Shown here one piece after another: positions 16,352-24,964 of a stretch of DNA of 63,101 nt. The stretch covers positions 1-63,101 of the forward strand of contig NZ_BARF01000073.1 in NCBI RefSeq assembly GCF_000367365.1, in the 5' to 3' direction. The translations under genes were made by a program, and so were the position numbers. The notes under the pieces are model-generated. The model was given only the letters and a program-made list of their open reading frames with translations, made no database searches and was not told the DNA's origin. Origin of the DNA: Streptomyces prunicolor NBRC 13075 (GTDB taxonomy: Bacteria; Actinomycetota; Actinomycetes; Streptomycetales; Streptomycetaceae). Each line of letters starts with the position of its first letter. Position 1 is the first letter of the stretch.

Positions 16352-17943
16352 GCGCCCGCAACTGGCTCCGGCCGCGCGTCATTTGGGCGCGGGCCTCGCT
16401 GCGGAGCCGGGTGCTGCTGATCGCCGTGGTGCTGCTGACGGCCGGGTTCACCGCGTTCAGCCTGGTCACCGGCAACGCGCTGCGCTCGTACATGGCGGAC
16501 CGTGTCGACGCCCAACTCCGGGCCTCCGCCCAGGTGTTCGCCCTGCTCCCGTCGACCGTGGCCAAGACCGGGACCGGGACCGGCACCGGCGGGAAACCGC
16601 CGCCCGGCCTCACCGACTTCAGCACCGAGGTGCTGGGCAACCCCGTCATCACGTACGTCACCAAGAACGGCACCGTCGAGAGCAGCATCGACTCGCTCGC
16701 CGGTGCCAAACGCACCGAGGACGCGTCGGGACCCGACCTGCCCCGGCTGGACGCGTCCGCCGTCGCCGCCCGCGCGGGCAAGCCGTTCACCGTGGCCGGC
16801 ACCTCGGGCGACACCCGGTGGCGATCGATCGCCGTACCCCGGGTCGTCGGCCGCACACTGCTGGGCGGCCGCGCGGCGGGCAGCGTGATCGTGTCGGCGC
16901 CGATGAGCCAGGTGGACGGCACGGTGGACCGGATGTGGCACATCTACGAGACCACCGGGCTCGGCCTGCTCGTGGTGCTGGGCCTGGCCGGCTGGTTCGC
17001 GGTGCGTTCCGGGCTGCGCCCGCTGACCCGGATCGAGCAGACGGCCGCCGAGATCGCGGCCGGTGACCTGTCCCGCCGGGTGCCCGAACTCGCGGGCCCG
17101 CACACGGAGATGGGCCGGCTCGCCACCGCCCTGAACGGCATGCTCGCCCAGCTGGAGACCGCGTTCGCCGCCCGCGCGGAGTCCGAGGCGCGGATGACCC
17201 GCTTCGTCGCCGACGCCAGCCACGAGCTGCGCACCCCGCTGGCCGGCATCAAGGGCCTCACGGACCTGCATCGCATGGGCGCCCTCGCGGACCGGGAGGA
17301 CATCGACGCCACGATGGCCCGTATCGCCCGGGAGTCGGACCGCCTCGCCCGGCTGGTGGCGGACATGCTGCTGCTCGCCCGCTTCGACGAGCACAGCCTG
17401 GGAACCACCGGCGAGCCGGGCCCCGCCCTCGAACTGGCCCCCACCGACCTGCGCACCCTCGCCGCCGACGCCCTGCACGACGTACGGGCCCTGGACGCGA
17501 CCCGCCCGGTCGCGCTCACCGGCCCGGACGGCGTCGGCGCCCCCGTCTCGGCGCCCGCTCTGGCCGACGAGGCCCGGCTGCGCCAGGTCGTGACCAACCT
17601 CGTCGGCAACGCGGTCGCCCACACCCCGCCCGGCACCGCGATCCGCATCGGGGTGGGCACGGTCGGCGAGGACGCGGTCCTGGAGGTGGCGGACGAGGGG
17701 CCGGGGCTCACCCCGGCCCAGACCGCCCACGTCTTCGAACGCTTCTACCGCGCCGACACGTCCCGTACGCGCGCCACCGGTGGCGCCGGACTGGGGCTGG
17801 CCATCGTCGACTCCCTGGTCACCGCGCACGCGGGGCGGGTGGAGATCGACTCGGCGCCCGGGCGGGGGGCGACCTTCAGAGTCCGGCTCCCGCTTCATGC
17901 CGATCGTTCCGAACTGCGGGCGCCGGCCGGTGTGTTGGGGTGA
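16348..17943 (+). CDS. Membrane sensor histidine kinase with HAMP domain
   Basis: 531 residues. Two transmembrane helices (about 20-45 and 200-225) flank an extracytoplasmic sensor of about 150 residues that includes a short Gly-Thr repeat (TGTGTGTGG). Then come HAMP, the dimerisation/phospho-His box DASHELRTPLAGI, and the ATPase with N box (LVGNAVAHTPPGTA), G1 (VADEGPGL) and G2 (GGAGLGLAIV). It is partner of the upstream regulator. Its last 49 bp overlap the convergent phosphotransferase gene. Signal unknown. Confidence 0.9.
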   Translation: MSARNWLRPRVIWARASLRSRVLLIAVVLLTAGFTAFSLVTGNALRSYMADRVDAQLRASAQVFALLPSTVAKTGTGTGTGGKPPPGLTDFSTEVLGNPVITYVTKNGTVESSIDSLAGAKRTEDASGPDLPRLDASAVAARAGKPFTVAGTSGDTRWRSIAVPRVVGRTLLGGRAAGSVIVSAPMSQVDGTVDRMWHIYETTGLGLLVVLGLAGWFAVRSGLRPLTRIEQTAAEIAAGDLSRRVPELAGPHTEMGRLATALNGMLAQLETAFAARAESEARMTRFVADASHELRTPLAGIKGLTDLHRMGALADREDIDATMARIARESDRLARLVADMLLLARFDEHSLGTTGEPGPALELAPTDLRTLAADALHDVRALDATRPVALTGPDGVGAPVSAPALADEARLRQVVTNLVGNAVAHTPPGTAIRIGVGTVGEDAVLEVADEGPGLTPAQTAHVFERFYRADTSRTRATGGAGLGLAIVDSLVTAHAGRVEIDSAPGRGATFRVRLPLHADRSELRAPAGVLG

Positions 17944-18848
17944 GCTCCGAGTGCTGAGCGCTGCGTGGTGCGTGCCGCGTGCTCGGTGAGGACCTCGGTG
18001 AGCTGGCGGGTGGTCTGCCGGGCGACGCGGGGTTCGGTGGCCGCTTGACTCGTGTACGCGTTCAGCCCGGTGGTCAGGCCCCAGCCCATGCCGCGCGTCC
18101 AGGTGGCGTCGTCCACGTCGAGCGCGGCGCGGAAGAGCGGGCGGGTGGTGGCCGACAGCAAGGTGTACGCGACGACCAGATCGCAGGCGGGATCACCCAT
18201 GCCCAGGCCGCCGAAGTCGATGACGGCGGAGATACGGCCGTCGGCCGTGAGCAGATTGCCGGTGTGGAAGTCCCCGTGGCACCAGACCGGTTCGCGGTCC
18301 CAGGCGGGGGCGTCGAGCGCGTTGTCCCAGACCTCGGTCAGGGCGGCCGTGTCGAAGACTCCGGCCACGGCCTCGATCGCCGCCCGGGTCGACTGGTCGC
18401 GATCGGCCAACGGGGCGCGGTCCAGCTCGGGATGGGGTCCGGGGAGCAGGGTCCCGGCGGCGGGGATCGCCTGCAACGCCCGTAGAAAGTCGGCCAGTTG
18501 ACCGGCGGCCAGGTCGGGATCGGCGAGGCTGTCCACGCTCGCCGTCGTGCCGTCGAGCCAGCGGGTGACGGACCAGTGCCACGCGTAGCCGCGGCCGGGT
18601 GCGCCGAGTGCGAGCGGTTCCGGTACGGCGAGCGGCAGTTGGGGTGCGAGGAGGGGGAGCCAGGTGTGTTCCTTGGCGGCCTCGCCGTCCGCCCAGTCGC
18701 TCCGGGGCAGCCGTACGGACATGGTCTCGCCGAGCCGGTAGATGGCGTGGTCCGAGCCGGCGGGTTCCAGGCGGCTCAGGGGGAGTTGGGTCCAGTCGGG
18801 AAACTGCTCGGCGAGCAGGCTGCGGACGAGGGTGGGGTCGACGGTCAT
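17895..18848 (-). CDS. Aminoglycoside phosphotransferase-family kinase
   Basis: 317 residues with the protein-kinase-like APH fold: catalytic loop CHGDFHTGNLL and metal-binding AVIDFGGLGMGDPACDLV. This large family phosphorylates aminoglycosides, macrolides, choline and other small molecules, so resistance should not be assumed. The 3' end overlaps the convergent histidine-kinase gene by 49 bp. In the divergent space to the HAD gene lies a TTGGCAG/CTGCCAA inverted repeat (about 18885-18917). Confidence 0.82.
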   Translation of the reverse strand: MTVDPTLVRSLLAEQFPDWTQLPLSRLEPAGSDHAIYRLGETMSVRLPRSDWADGEAAKEHTWLPLLAPQLPLAVPEPLALGAPGRGYAWHWSVTRWLDGTTASVDSLADPDLAAGQLADFLRALQAIPAAGTLLPGPHPELDRAPLADRDQSTRAAIEAVAGVFDTAALTEVWDNALDAPAWDREPVWCHGDFHTGNLLTADGRISAVIDFGGLGMGDPACDLVVAYTLLSATTRPLFRAALDVDDATWTRGMGWGLTTGLNAYTSQAATEPRVARQTTRQLTEVLTEHAARTTQRSALGAHPNTPAGARSSERSA

Positions 18849-18918
18849 TATTCCCTTTCCCGAGAGGCAGGTACCCGGTCAAGGTTGGCAGCAAGTGGTG
18901 CGCCGGTCCTGCCAATTA

Positions 18919-18950
18919 CCGGCTGACCGGCTGACCGGCTGACCGGTTGG
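18919..18950. repeat. 8-bp tandem repeat upstream of the HAD gene
   Basis: Three perfect and one degenerate copies of CCGGCTGA in the divergent region between the APH-like and HAD genes. It is probably slippage-prone and could change promoter spacing. Confidence 0.8.
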
Positions 18951-19020
18951 ACCAGGTGTCCACCCCTCCCCGTGATCCACCGACCCGGCCCGCGAGACAC
19001 CTCGCGGCGAGGAGCCGTAC

Positions 19021-19878
19021 ATGACGCACACGATCAGCGACGGTGTTCACCCGCGGCTCGTCGCCAGCGACCTCGACGGCACCGTCGTGCGGGAGGACGG
19101 GACCGTCTCCGCCCGCACCGTGGAGGCCTTCGCCCGAGTCCGGGACGCCGGCGCCGAGTTCGTGTTCGCCACCGGCCGCCCGCCCCGCCTGATGGGCCCG
19201 ATCGCCGACGCCTTCGGCGGGTCCGGGACGGCCATCTGCTCCAACGGGGCGTACCTCTACGGCATGGCCACCCGCAGTGTCGTGGCGGAGCACGCCATCG
19301 ACCCGCACACCCTCGCCGAGACCGTCCGGCGGCTCCGCGCGGCGATCCCGGGCATCGGCCTCGCCGTGGAGTACGCCACCGAACTCCACGGCGACGACCG
19401 CTACGAGGCCGGGGCGTGGGACGACGACATCACCGTCCGGCGCCCCGGCGAGGCCGGCCTGTGGCACCGTCCGGCGCCCAAACTGGTCGGCCGGCACCCG
19501 CACTTGACCGCCGACGAGCTGCTCGCCCTCGCCGCCCCGGCCCTGGGCGACCTGGTCACCGTCTACCACTCCAACGGCGAGCGCCTGGTCGAGGCGATCG
19601 CCGTGGGCGTGAGCAAGGCGCATGCGCTACGGCAGTTCGCGGCCGACCGTGGCATCACCGCCGCGGAGACGATGGCGTTCGGCGACATGCCCAACGACCT
19701 CCCGATGCTGGCCTGGGCGGGCCTGTCGTACGCCGTCGCGGGCGCCCACCCGAGTGTTCTCGACGCGGTCGCCCACGTCACGCTCTCCCTCGACGAGGAC
19801 GGGGTGGCACGGGTGATCGAGCGTCACTTTCCGGGCGGGCGTCGGGTGAGTGCGGGGGGAACGGAGCGTCGGTACTGA
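19021..19878 (+). CDS. Cof-type HAD-superfamily phosphatase
   Basis: 285 residues. HAD motif I is VASDLDGTVV near the N-terminus, motif II is the FATGRPP region, and motif IV is MAFGDMPNDLPML; a large cap domain lies between, as in Cof/YbjI phosphatases of phosphosugars and other small phosphoesters. GAGGAG lies about 8 nt before the ATG. The 3' end overlaps a small opposite-strand membrane gene. Substrate unknown. Confidence 0.88.
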   Translation: MTHTISDGVHPRLVASDLDGTVVREDGTVSARTVEAFARVRDAGAEFVFATGRPPRLMGPIADAFGGSGTAICSNGAYLYGMATRSVVAEHAIDPHTLAETVRRLRAAIPGIGLAVEYATELHGDDRYEAGAWDDDITVRRPGEAGLWHRPAPKLVGRHPHLTADELLALAAPALGDLVTVYHSNGERLVEAIAVGVSKAHALRQFAADRGITAAETMAFGDMPNDLPMLAWAGLSYAVAGAHPSVLDAVAHVTLSLDEDGVARVIERHFPGGRRVSAGGTERRY

Positions 19879-20005
19879 GGAGTTGGGGGAGCGGAGTTTC
19901 GACAGGGGCCGGTGTCGGCAGCAGGTGGTCCTCCCACCAGGACAGGCCCAGGACGGTGGCGAGCAGGACGAAGGGGGTCGAAGCCGGAACGATCAGCGCG
20001 TACAT
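19778..20005 (-). CDS. Small single-pass membrane protein, Streptomyces-type hypothetical
   Basis: 75 residues starting MYALIVPASTPFVLLATVL, one transmembrane helix followed by GLSWWEDHLLP and a Pro/Arg-rich tail. I recognise the N-terminal pattern as a recurring small Streptomyces membrane protein of unknown role. GGCGGA precedes the ATG. The last third overlaps the 3' end of the HAD gene on the other strand, so the true C-terminus may be shorter in related strains. Confidence 0.5.
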   Translation of the reverse strand: MYALIVPASTPFVLLATVLGLSWWEDHLLPTPAPVETPLPQLLSTDAPFPPHSPDARPESDARSPVPPRPRRGRA

Positions 20006-20241
20006 GTGTCCGCCTGTCGTGAAACGCGTACGGGGCGGCGGGCGGCAGAAGGGCGCCCGCACGGAGCGCGTCGCTGCCGCGTCACGAACCGGCACCGGTG
20101 CGCGAGAGAAAGTCGACGCTGCCGGGGACTGTGGCCGTGCGGCACACGCCAGCCCCCGCAACTCCCCCCGGACAGACGCCCGATGGCCATCCACTTCCGG
20201 CCGCTTACGGAAGGTGGCGTTGCGCTCAGGTCGTCTCCGTC

Positions 20242-20601
20242 GGATGCCCTTCCGCGAGGGTCGTCTCCGCGGGATGGCCTTGGGCGTGGGTCGCCTCCGC
20301 CGGATGCTCTCCCGCTCGGGTCGCCCCCGCTGGACGGTCCTGCGCTCCGGTATCCCTCGCCGGACGGCCTTGCGCTCCGGTTGCCCCCGCCGGATGGCCC
20401 TGTGCTTGGGCTGCCCTCGCCGGATGCTCGTCCGCTCGGGTCGACCCTGCCGGACGGCCTTCCGTTTGGGCCGTCTTCAACGGATGCCGTTCCGGTTGGG
20501 TCGCCCTCGCCGGGATGCTCTTCCGCTCCGGTCGCCCCGTCGGACGGCCTTGCGCTCCGGTTGCCGCCGCCGGATGGCCCTGCGTTCCGGTCGTCCCCGG
20601 C
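20242..20601. repeat. Block of twelve degenerate 30-bp tandem repeats
   Basis: Units of 30 bp, each beginning GGATG or GGACG and sharing a CTCCGGT/CTCGGGT centre, run without gaps for about 360 bp. A partial unit precedes them. All six frames are open across the block, and each gives a decapeptide periodicity (for example A-G-W-P-C-A-P-V-A-P or S-P-P-P-D-G-L-A-L-R). The coding frame, if any, cannot be decided: the frame with the highest third-position GC gives an Arg-rich peptide, while the frame continuous with the next membrane gene gives Pro/Ala. It lacks the unique spacers of a CRISPR array. Confidence 0.8.
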
Positions 20602-20670
20602 CTGTGCCAACCGGCGACGGCACCGGACGCCGAGAGGTTTCAACTCGGCGTTCCGGGCCACCCGTTGAAC

Positions 20671-20958
20671 ATGTCCAGACGCTACGGCGGAAGCCCCGCG
20701 GGGACGGTCATCTCCGTCATCGCGGACATCGCGGCACTGATCCTGATCCTGTGGATCGCTCTCTATCTGTTCGACGCCAACACCGCGAACAACTCGGTCG
20801 ACTGGGTCCACAACGCGGCCGACTGGCTATCTGGCTGGTCGCACAACCTGTTCACCATCCACTCGGCGGACTGGCGCACTGTCGTCAACTACGGCCTGCC
20901 CGCCCTCGTCTATCTCTTCATCGGCCACGCGGTGGCCACCGGTGTCAACCGGAGCTAG
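20671..20958 (+). CDS. Small two-helix membrane protein of unknown function
   Basis: 95 residues. Hydrophobic helices at about 12-34 (ISVIADIAALILILWIALYL) and 72-92 flank a Trp/His/Asn-rich loop (VDWVHNAADWLSGW). No family with a known role is recognised. ATG 20671 is chosen because it begins the conserved-looking MSRRYGGSP segment. The frame is open upstream through the whole 30-bp repeat block, so a longer product starting near 20098 cannot be excluded. The stop overlaps the end of the convergent dehydrogenase gene by 4 bp. Confidence 0.65.
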   Translation: MSRRYGGSPAGTVISVIADIAALILILWIALYLFDANTANNSVDWVHNAADWLSGWSHNLFTIHSADWRTVVNYGLPALVYLFIGHAVATGVNRS

Positions 20959-22166
20959 ACCGCTACTGGGCCTTCAACCGCCTTGCCGTCAGGCCGCCTT
21001 ACCTCATGACCTTCGGGCCGCTGGGCCTCAAGGTTGTGCGGGTAGGCGGCCGACCGGTGCTGGAAGGAGAGGATCTTCGGGTTCTGGACGACACCGTCCC
21101 GGATCTCGATGGCCTTCCGCACCGTGACGTCGCCGTCCCAGCCGGCGGGCCCGCTCATGACCGTACGCAGATACGGCAGGAGCGCCTCGCTGATCTCCCA
21201 CGTCGCGGAGTTCCACAGGTGGGACGGGCTGTGGTCCACGGCGTAGTAGTGGCAGCCCGGTCCGACCGTGGCCATCGGGTCGCCGAAGCCGCTCGGCCGG
21301 GCCCAGGCGAAGCCCATGCCCTCGTCGCAGGCCACGTCGATGAAGAAGGTCCCCGGCTGGAACAGCGCGAGTTCCTCGTTGTTGACGAACATCAGTGGCG
21401 CGTCGGTGTCCTGGAGCACGCAGTTGACGACAATGTCGAACCCGGCCAGGTACTGCGCGAGCGGCACGGGCCCGAGGCCGGTGACCGCCTGGAGGCGCGT
21501 CGGGTCGTCCTCCTGCTCCTCGAAGTGACCCATCACGACCGACGGCATCGGCGATGCCACGGCCGCCGCCGCGCGCTGCGTGAGCACGGTGACGTCGGAG
21601 ACGCCCATCGCGCCCAGGCCCGTGACCGCGCCGCGTGCGGTGGCGCCGAAGCTTATGACCACGGCCCGCAGCCGACGGCCGTAGCTCCCGGTCAGCCCGC
21701 CGAGCTGCAGGGCGTGCAGCACCGAGCAGTAACCGGCCAGCTCGTTGTTCTTGTGGAAGACGTGGACGCTGAAGGCGCCCGTGGAGGTCCAGTGGTTCAT
21801 GGCCTCCCAGGCGATCAGGGTCAGCCGTCGGTCGATGCCGAGCTGCGTCGTCTTCTCGTCCTGCACACAGTGCGGCCAGCCCCACAGCACCTGGCCCTCG
21901 CGCAGCTCGGCGAGGTCCTCGTGCATGGGCTTGGGCAGCAGCATGATGTCGCACTCCGCGACCAGGTGTTCACGGGAACGGAGGCCGCCGACGAGGGGGC
22001 GCAGCGCGTCGTCGGCGATGCCGAACCGTTCGCCGTAGCCCTGTTCGAGGAAGATCCGCTTTCGGATGTCCGGGGCGATCCGGTCGAGGTGGCGGGGGTG
22101 CAGCGGCAGACGGAACTCGTTCTCCTTGCGGGAGGAGTGCAGTACTCCGAGACTCATGAGGCTCAT
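20955..22166 (-). CDS. Alanine dehydrogenase/PNT-family enzyme, N5-(carboxyethyl)ornithine synthase-like
   Basis: 403 residues. The N-terminal AlaDH/PNT-type substrate domain has SRKENEFRLPLHP, LREGQVLWGWPHC and AGYCSVLHALQLGG. The NAD(P) domain begins VVISFGATARGAV (a divergent Rossmann motif) and includes FFIDVACDEGMGFAWARP. This layout matches carboxyethylornithine synthase and related amino-acid/keto-acid condensing dehydrogenases more than true alanine dehydrogenase. ATG 22166 is followed in frame by a second ATG at 22157; neither has a strong ribosome site. Substrates are inferred only at family level. Confidence 0.72.
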   Translation of the reverse strand: MSLMSLGVLHSSRKENEFRLPLHPRHLDRIAPDIRKRIFLEQGYGERFGIADDALRPLVGGLRSREHLVAECDIMLLPKPMHEDLAELREGQVLWGWPHCVQDEKTTQLGIDRRLTLIAWEAMNHWTSTGAFSVHVFHKNNELAGYCSVLHALQLGGLTGSYGRRLRAVVISFGATARGAVTGLGAMGVSDVTVLTQRAAAAVASPMPSVVMGHFEEQEDDPTRLQAVTGLGPVPLAQYLAGFDIVVNCVLQDTDAPLMFVNNEELALFQPGTFFIDVACDEGMGFAWARPSGFGDPMATVGPGCHYYAVDHSPSHLWNSATWEISEALLPYLRTVMSGPAGWDGDVTVRKAIEIRDGVVQNPKILSFQHRSAAYPHNLEAQRPEGHEVRRPDGKAVEGPVAV

Positions 22167-22338
22167 GTGGGGCGGCTCATTTCCGGCCGGACGCGATGCG
22201 CTCCGGCGTTGCCGTTCCCCGAGGGCGACGCCGAAACGGCTGACGGCGTGCGAGGTGCGCTCGGTAATCTCACGTTACTCCAGTCCGGAAAGGGCCGGAT
22301 TCCGCCGTCGTCGCAGCGTGGGGGTTCCGTAACACGGA

Positions 22339-22512
22339 GTGATGCCCCTCGGTGCGGTCCTCGGCTTCGTCGCCACCAGCATCGGCTTCACGATGTTCCG
22401 CACGAAGGACCTCCACTCCAGCGCGCCGCCGACGATCTTCCCGGACATCGACGAGGACGGCGACGTGCGCCCCGGCGACGCCTCGGCCCTCCCGGTCGAC
22501 GCCCCGGCCTGA
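22339..22512 (+). CDS. Possible 57-residue hypothetical protein
   Basis: GTG (or ATG 22342) to TGA 22512. One hydrophobic stretch (LGAVLGFVATSIGFTMF) is followed by an acidic tail, DIDEDGDVRPGD. It sits directly before the three-domain methyltransferase gene. It has no Cys and no core rich in Ser/Thr, so it is not a convincing lanthipeptide precursor. A 25-codon frame (ATG 22537, ending in a GTGA overlap with the next start at 22611) lies between them. It may be a remnant or a small membrane protein. Confidence 0.3.
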   Translation: MMPLGAVLGFVATSIGFTMFRTKDLHSSAPPTIFPDIDEDGDVRPGDASALPVDAPA

Positions 22513-22610
22513 TCACACCGCGCGGCGCGGGACCAAATGCCGCCCCCCGAACGGGAGTTCGTGCTCGCCCCCGGCGGCGCCCCGCCCGCCGTCTTGATAG
22601 GAAGAACCCC

Positions 22611-24956
22611 GTGACCGACGCATGGGACGCGCACTACGCCGACGGCAACACCTTCAGCCCGCTCCGCGACGCCGAACGCGCGCTGCTCGCCGAGCACGCC
22701 CCGGCGCCCGACGGTGGCGGACACGCCCTGGACGTCGGCTGCGGACTGGGTGAACTCGCCCGCCACCTCGCCGAGTCGGGCTACGAGGTCGACGCCGTCG
22801 ACTTCGCCCCCGCCGCCCTGACCCACGCCCGAGCCCAGAACGCGGCCACCGCGGCCACCGCAGCGGTGAATTACCACCTGCTCGACATCGAACGCGACAG
22901 CCTCGACGCCCTGCCCCACCCCGCCTACGACCTGATCACCTTCCGCCTCAGCTGGGCCTTCGTCCACGACCGCACCCGGGTGATGAACCGGCTGCGCGAG
23001 CGGCTGCGGCCGGGCGGTGTCGTCTGCGTGATCACGCCCGTCGCGGCGGACGTACCGGACGGCAAGCGGTCCATCGCCCTGGACGACGAGGAGTTCGGCG
23101 CGCTGTGCGCGGGTTGGGCGAGGGCCGAACGGTACGACGCGGACGGGCTCGCGTTCGTCGTCCTGCGTGAACCCGCCCCCGCCGCCTCCACCTTCACGGG
23201 CAAGAAGCGCCCCTCACCGCACGCCCTCACCGGCGCCGGTGTCGTCGTCACCGACGAGGCGGGGCGCATCCTGCTGGGCTGGTCGGTGCGCGGGGTCTGG
23301 GAGTTGCCCGGCGGCAAGAACGACGCCGATGAGGGCTTTCTGGCGGCGGGCGTACGGGAGTTGGCGGAGGAGACCGGTCTGAAGGCCGACCCGGGTGGGG
23401 CGCGGCTGCTCGCCCTGTTGATGGACTCCACGCACGGCATCCCCCGGTTGACGGGCGCCGTCCGCGTCACCGCCTGGACCGGCCAACCCACCGTCACGGA
23501 ACCGCAGTTGATCCACCGCTGGGAGTGGCACGAGGTCGCCGACCTGCCCGCCCTGTCGCAGCCGCTGTTCACGCCGAGCGCGCACGTCATCGACACGGTC
23601 TGGCCCGGCCTGCTGCCCGACCTGCCGCCCGTCCACCGTTACCCGATCACCCCGGCCGCGACTCCCGAACCCGCCCAACAGGCCGCCGAGGCCGCCGAGT
23701 TGAGGGAGGCGATGACGGACCGGCTCGTCGCGGACGGCTGGGTGGACGCGGGCGGCGCGATCGACGCCGCGTTCCGCCGCGTCCCGCGCCACCGCTTCCT
23801 GCCCGGCACCGCCCTGCCGGACGCCTACGACACCCATCAGGCCCCGGTCACCAAACGCACCCCCGGCGCGACGGCCACGAGCAGCGTCTCCGCGCCCTGG
23901 GTGCAGGCCGCCATGCTCCGCGACGCCGCGCTCCGCCCCGGCGACACCGTGCTCGAGATCGGCTCCGGCGGCTACAACGCGGCCCTCGTCCAGGAGGTCG
24001 TAGGCCCGCACGGCAGCGTGACGAGCATCGACATCGACCCCTACGTCACCGACCGCGCCCGCCGCTTCCTCGACGACACCGGCCACCACCGGGTCCGCGT
24101 CCACCTCGGCGACGGCGAACACGCCCCGGCTCAACTCGCCGCCCCCGACAGCGTGGACGCCGTCCTCGTCACCGTCGAGGCCCGCGACCTCCCACCCTCC
24201 TGGACCGCTCAACTGGCCGACGGCGGACGGCTGGTGGCGCCGCTGCGCGTGCACGGCTACACCTGGTCCATCCCCTTCACCAAGCGCGCCGGACTGCTCA
24301 CCGCGGACACCTACACGGTGTGCGGGTTCGTCCCCCTCCAAGGCCCCGGCCACCGCGAGGACGCCATCACCCGACTCCGCGGCGGCGAGGTGACCGTACG
24401 GTTCGCCGACAGCACCCCCGCCGACACCAGTCGGCTCGACGACGCCCTCGCCATGCCCCGCGTCGAACACTGGACCGGCATCACCATCCCCGGCGAGACG
24501 CCCTTCGACATGCTCCTGCTGTGGCTGGCGACCCACCTCGACGGCTTCGCCCGGCTCGCCGTCCCCGCCGACCACGACCCCAACATCCGTACGACGCCTG
24601 GCGGTTGGGACGCCGCAGCCGTCGTACGGAACGACTCCCTGGCCCGCCTCCTGACCCGGAAGCTTTCTGAAGACGGCACGCCACTCTGGGAGTTCGGCAT
24701 CCACGCCTACGGCCCGCACGCCGACGACCTCGCCCAGACCATGGCCCACCAGGTCATCGCCTGGGACCGCGAGGCACGCGGCACCATCACCCCACGCCTG
24801 ACGGTGAGTTCGGCCCAGGAGGCAGCACCGACAGCACCGACAGCACCGGACGAGGACCCGTCCGTCATCACGAAACAGCACGCACGGCTGACCTTCGACT
24901 GGTCCGCGGCCTCTCCTCCTCGCGACCACGGCGGACGAGCGGGCCAGGACTCCTGA
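22611..24956 (+). CDS. Three-domain fusion: class I methyltransferase, NUDIX hydrolase, FxLD-type PCMT-like methyltransferase
   Basis: 781 residues from GTG 22611 (GGAAG upstream). Residues 35-185 are a SAM methyltransferase (ALDVGCGLGELARHL; AVDFAP). Residues 205-330 are NUDIX, with a perfect box GX5EX7REUXEEXGU from Gly235 to Leu257. Residues 362-750 resemble the methyltransferase of the FxLD lanthipeptide system, a protein-isoaspartate methyltransferase relative: VLEIGSGGYNAALVQEVVG, DLPPSWTAQLADGGRLVAPLR, and a C-terminal extension ending EFGIHAYGPHADDLA. FxLD enzymes act on Asp of RiPP peptides. No LanB/LanC partner or precursor is visible nearby, so the substrate is open. The role of the NUDIX domain is unknown. 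Confidence 0.8.
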   Translation: MTDAWDAHYADGNTFSPLRDAERALLAEHAPAPDGGGHALDVGCGLGELARHLAESGYEVDAVDFAPAALTHARAQNAATAATAAVNYHLLDIERDSLDALPHPAYDLITFRLSWAFVHDRTRVMNRLRERLRPGGVVCVITPVAADVPDGKRSIALDDEEFGALCAGWARAERYDADGLAFVVLREPAPAASTFTGKKRPSPHALTGAGVVVTDEAGRILLGWSVRGVWELPGGKNDADEGFLAAGVRELAEETGLKADPGGARLLALLMDSTHGIPRLTGAVRVTAWTGQPTVTEPQLIHRWEWHEVADLPALSQPLFTPSAHVIDTVWPGLLPDLPPVHRYPITPAATPEPAQQAAEAAELREAMTDRLVADGWVDAGGAIDAAFRRVPRHRFLPGTALPDAYDTHQAPVTKRTPGATATSSVSAPWVQAAMLRDAALRPGDTVLEIGSGGYNAALVQEVVGPHGSVTSIDIDPYVTDRARRFLDDTGHHRVRVHLGDGEHAPAQLAAPDSVDAVLVTVEARDLPPSWTAQLADGGRLVAPLRVHGYTWSIPFTKRAGLLTADTYTVCGFVPLQGPGHREDAITRLRGGEVTVRFADSTPADTSRLDDALAMPRVEHWTGITIPGETPFDMLLLWLATHLDGFARLAVPADHDPNIRTTPGGWDAAAVVRNDSLARLLTRKLSEDGTPLWEFGIHAYGPHADDLAQTMAHQVIAWDREARGTITPRLTVSSAQEAAPTAPTAPDEDPSVITKQHARLTFDWSAASPPRDHGGRAGQDS

Positions 24957-24964
24957 GCCGTCGG

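Noticed and set aside
17895..18848. Aminoglycoside resistance gene
   Set aside because: The APH fold covers many small-molecule kinases and nothing here points to an antibiotic substrate.
20242..20601. CRISPR array
   Set aside because: Units are contiguous degenerate 30-bp repeats with no unique spacers, and no cas genes are present.
22339..22614. FxLD lanthipeptide precursor
   Set aside because: Neither small frame has Cys or a Ser/Thr-rich core, and no LanB/LanC-type genes are nearby.
18972..24956. A 1994-codon continuous frame on the + strand
   Set aside because: It is an artefact of high GC. Only its last 781 codons match protein families; earlier parts are other frames of the HAD, repeat and dehydrogenase genes.
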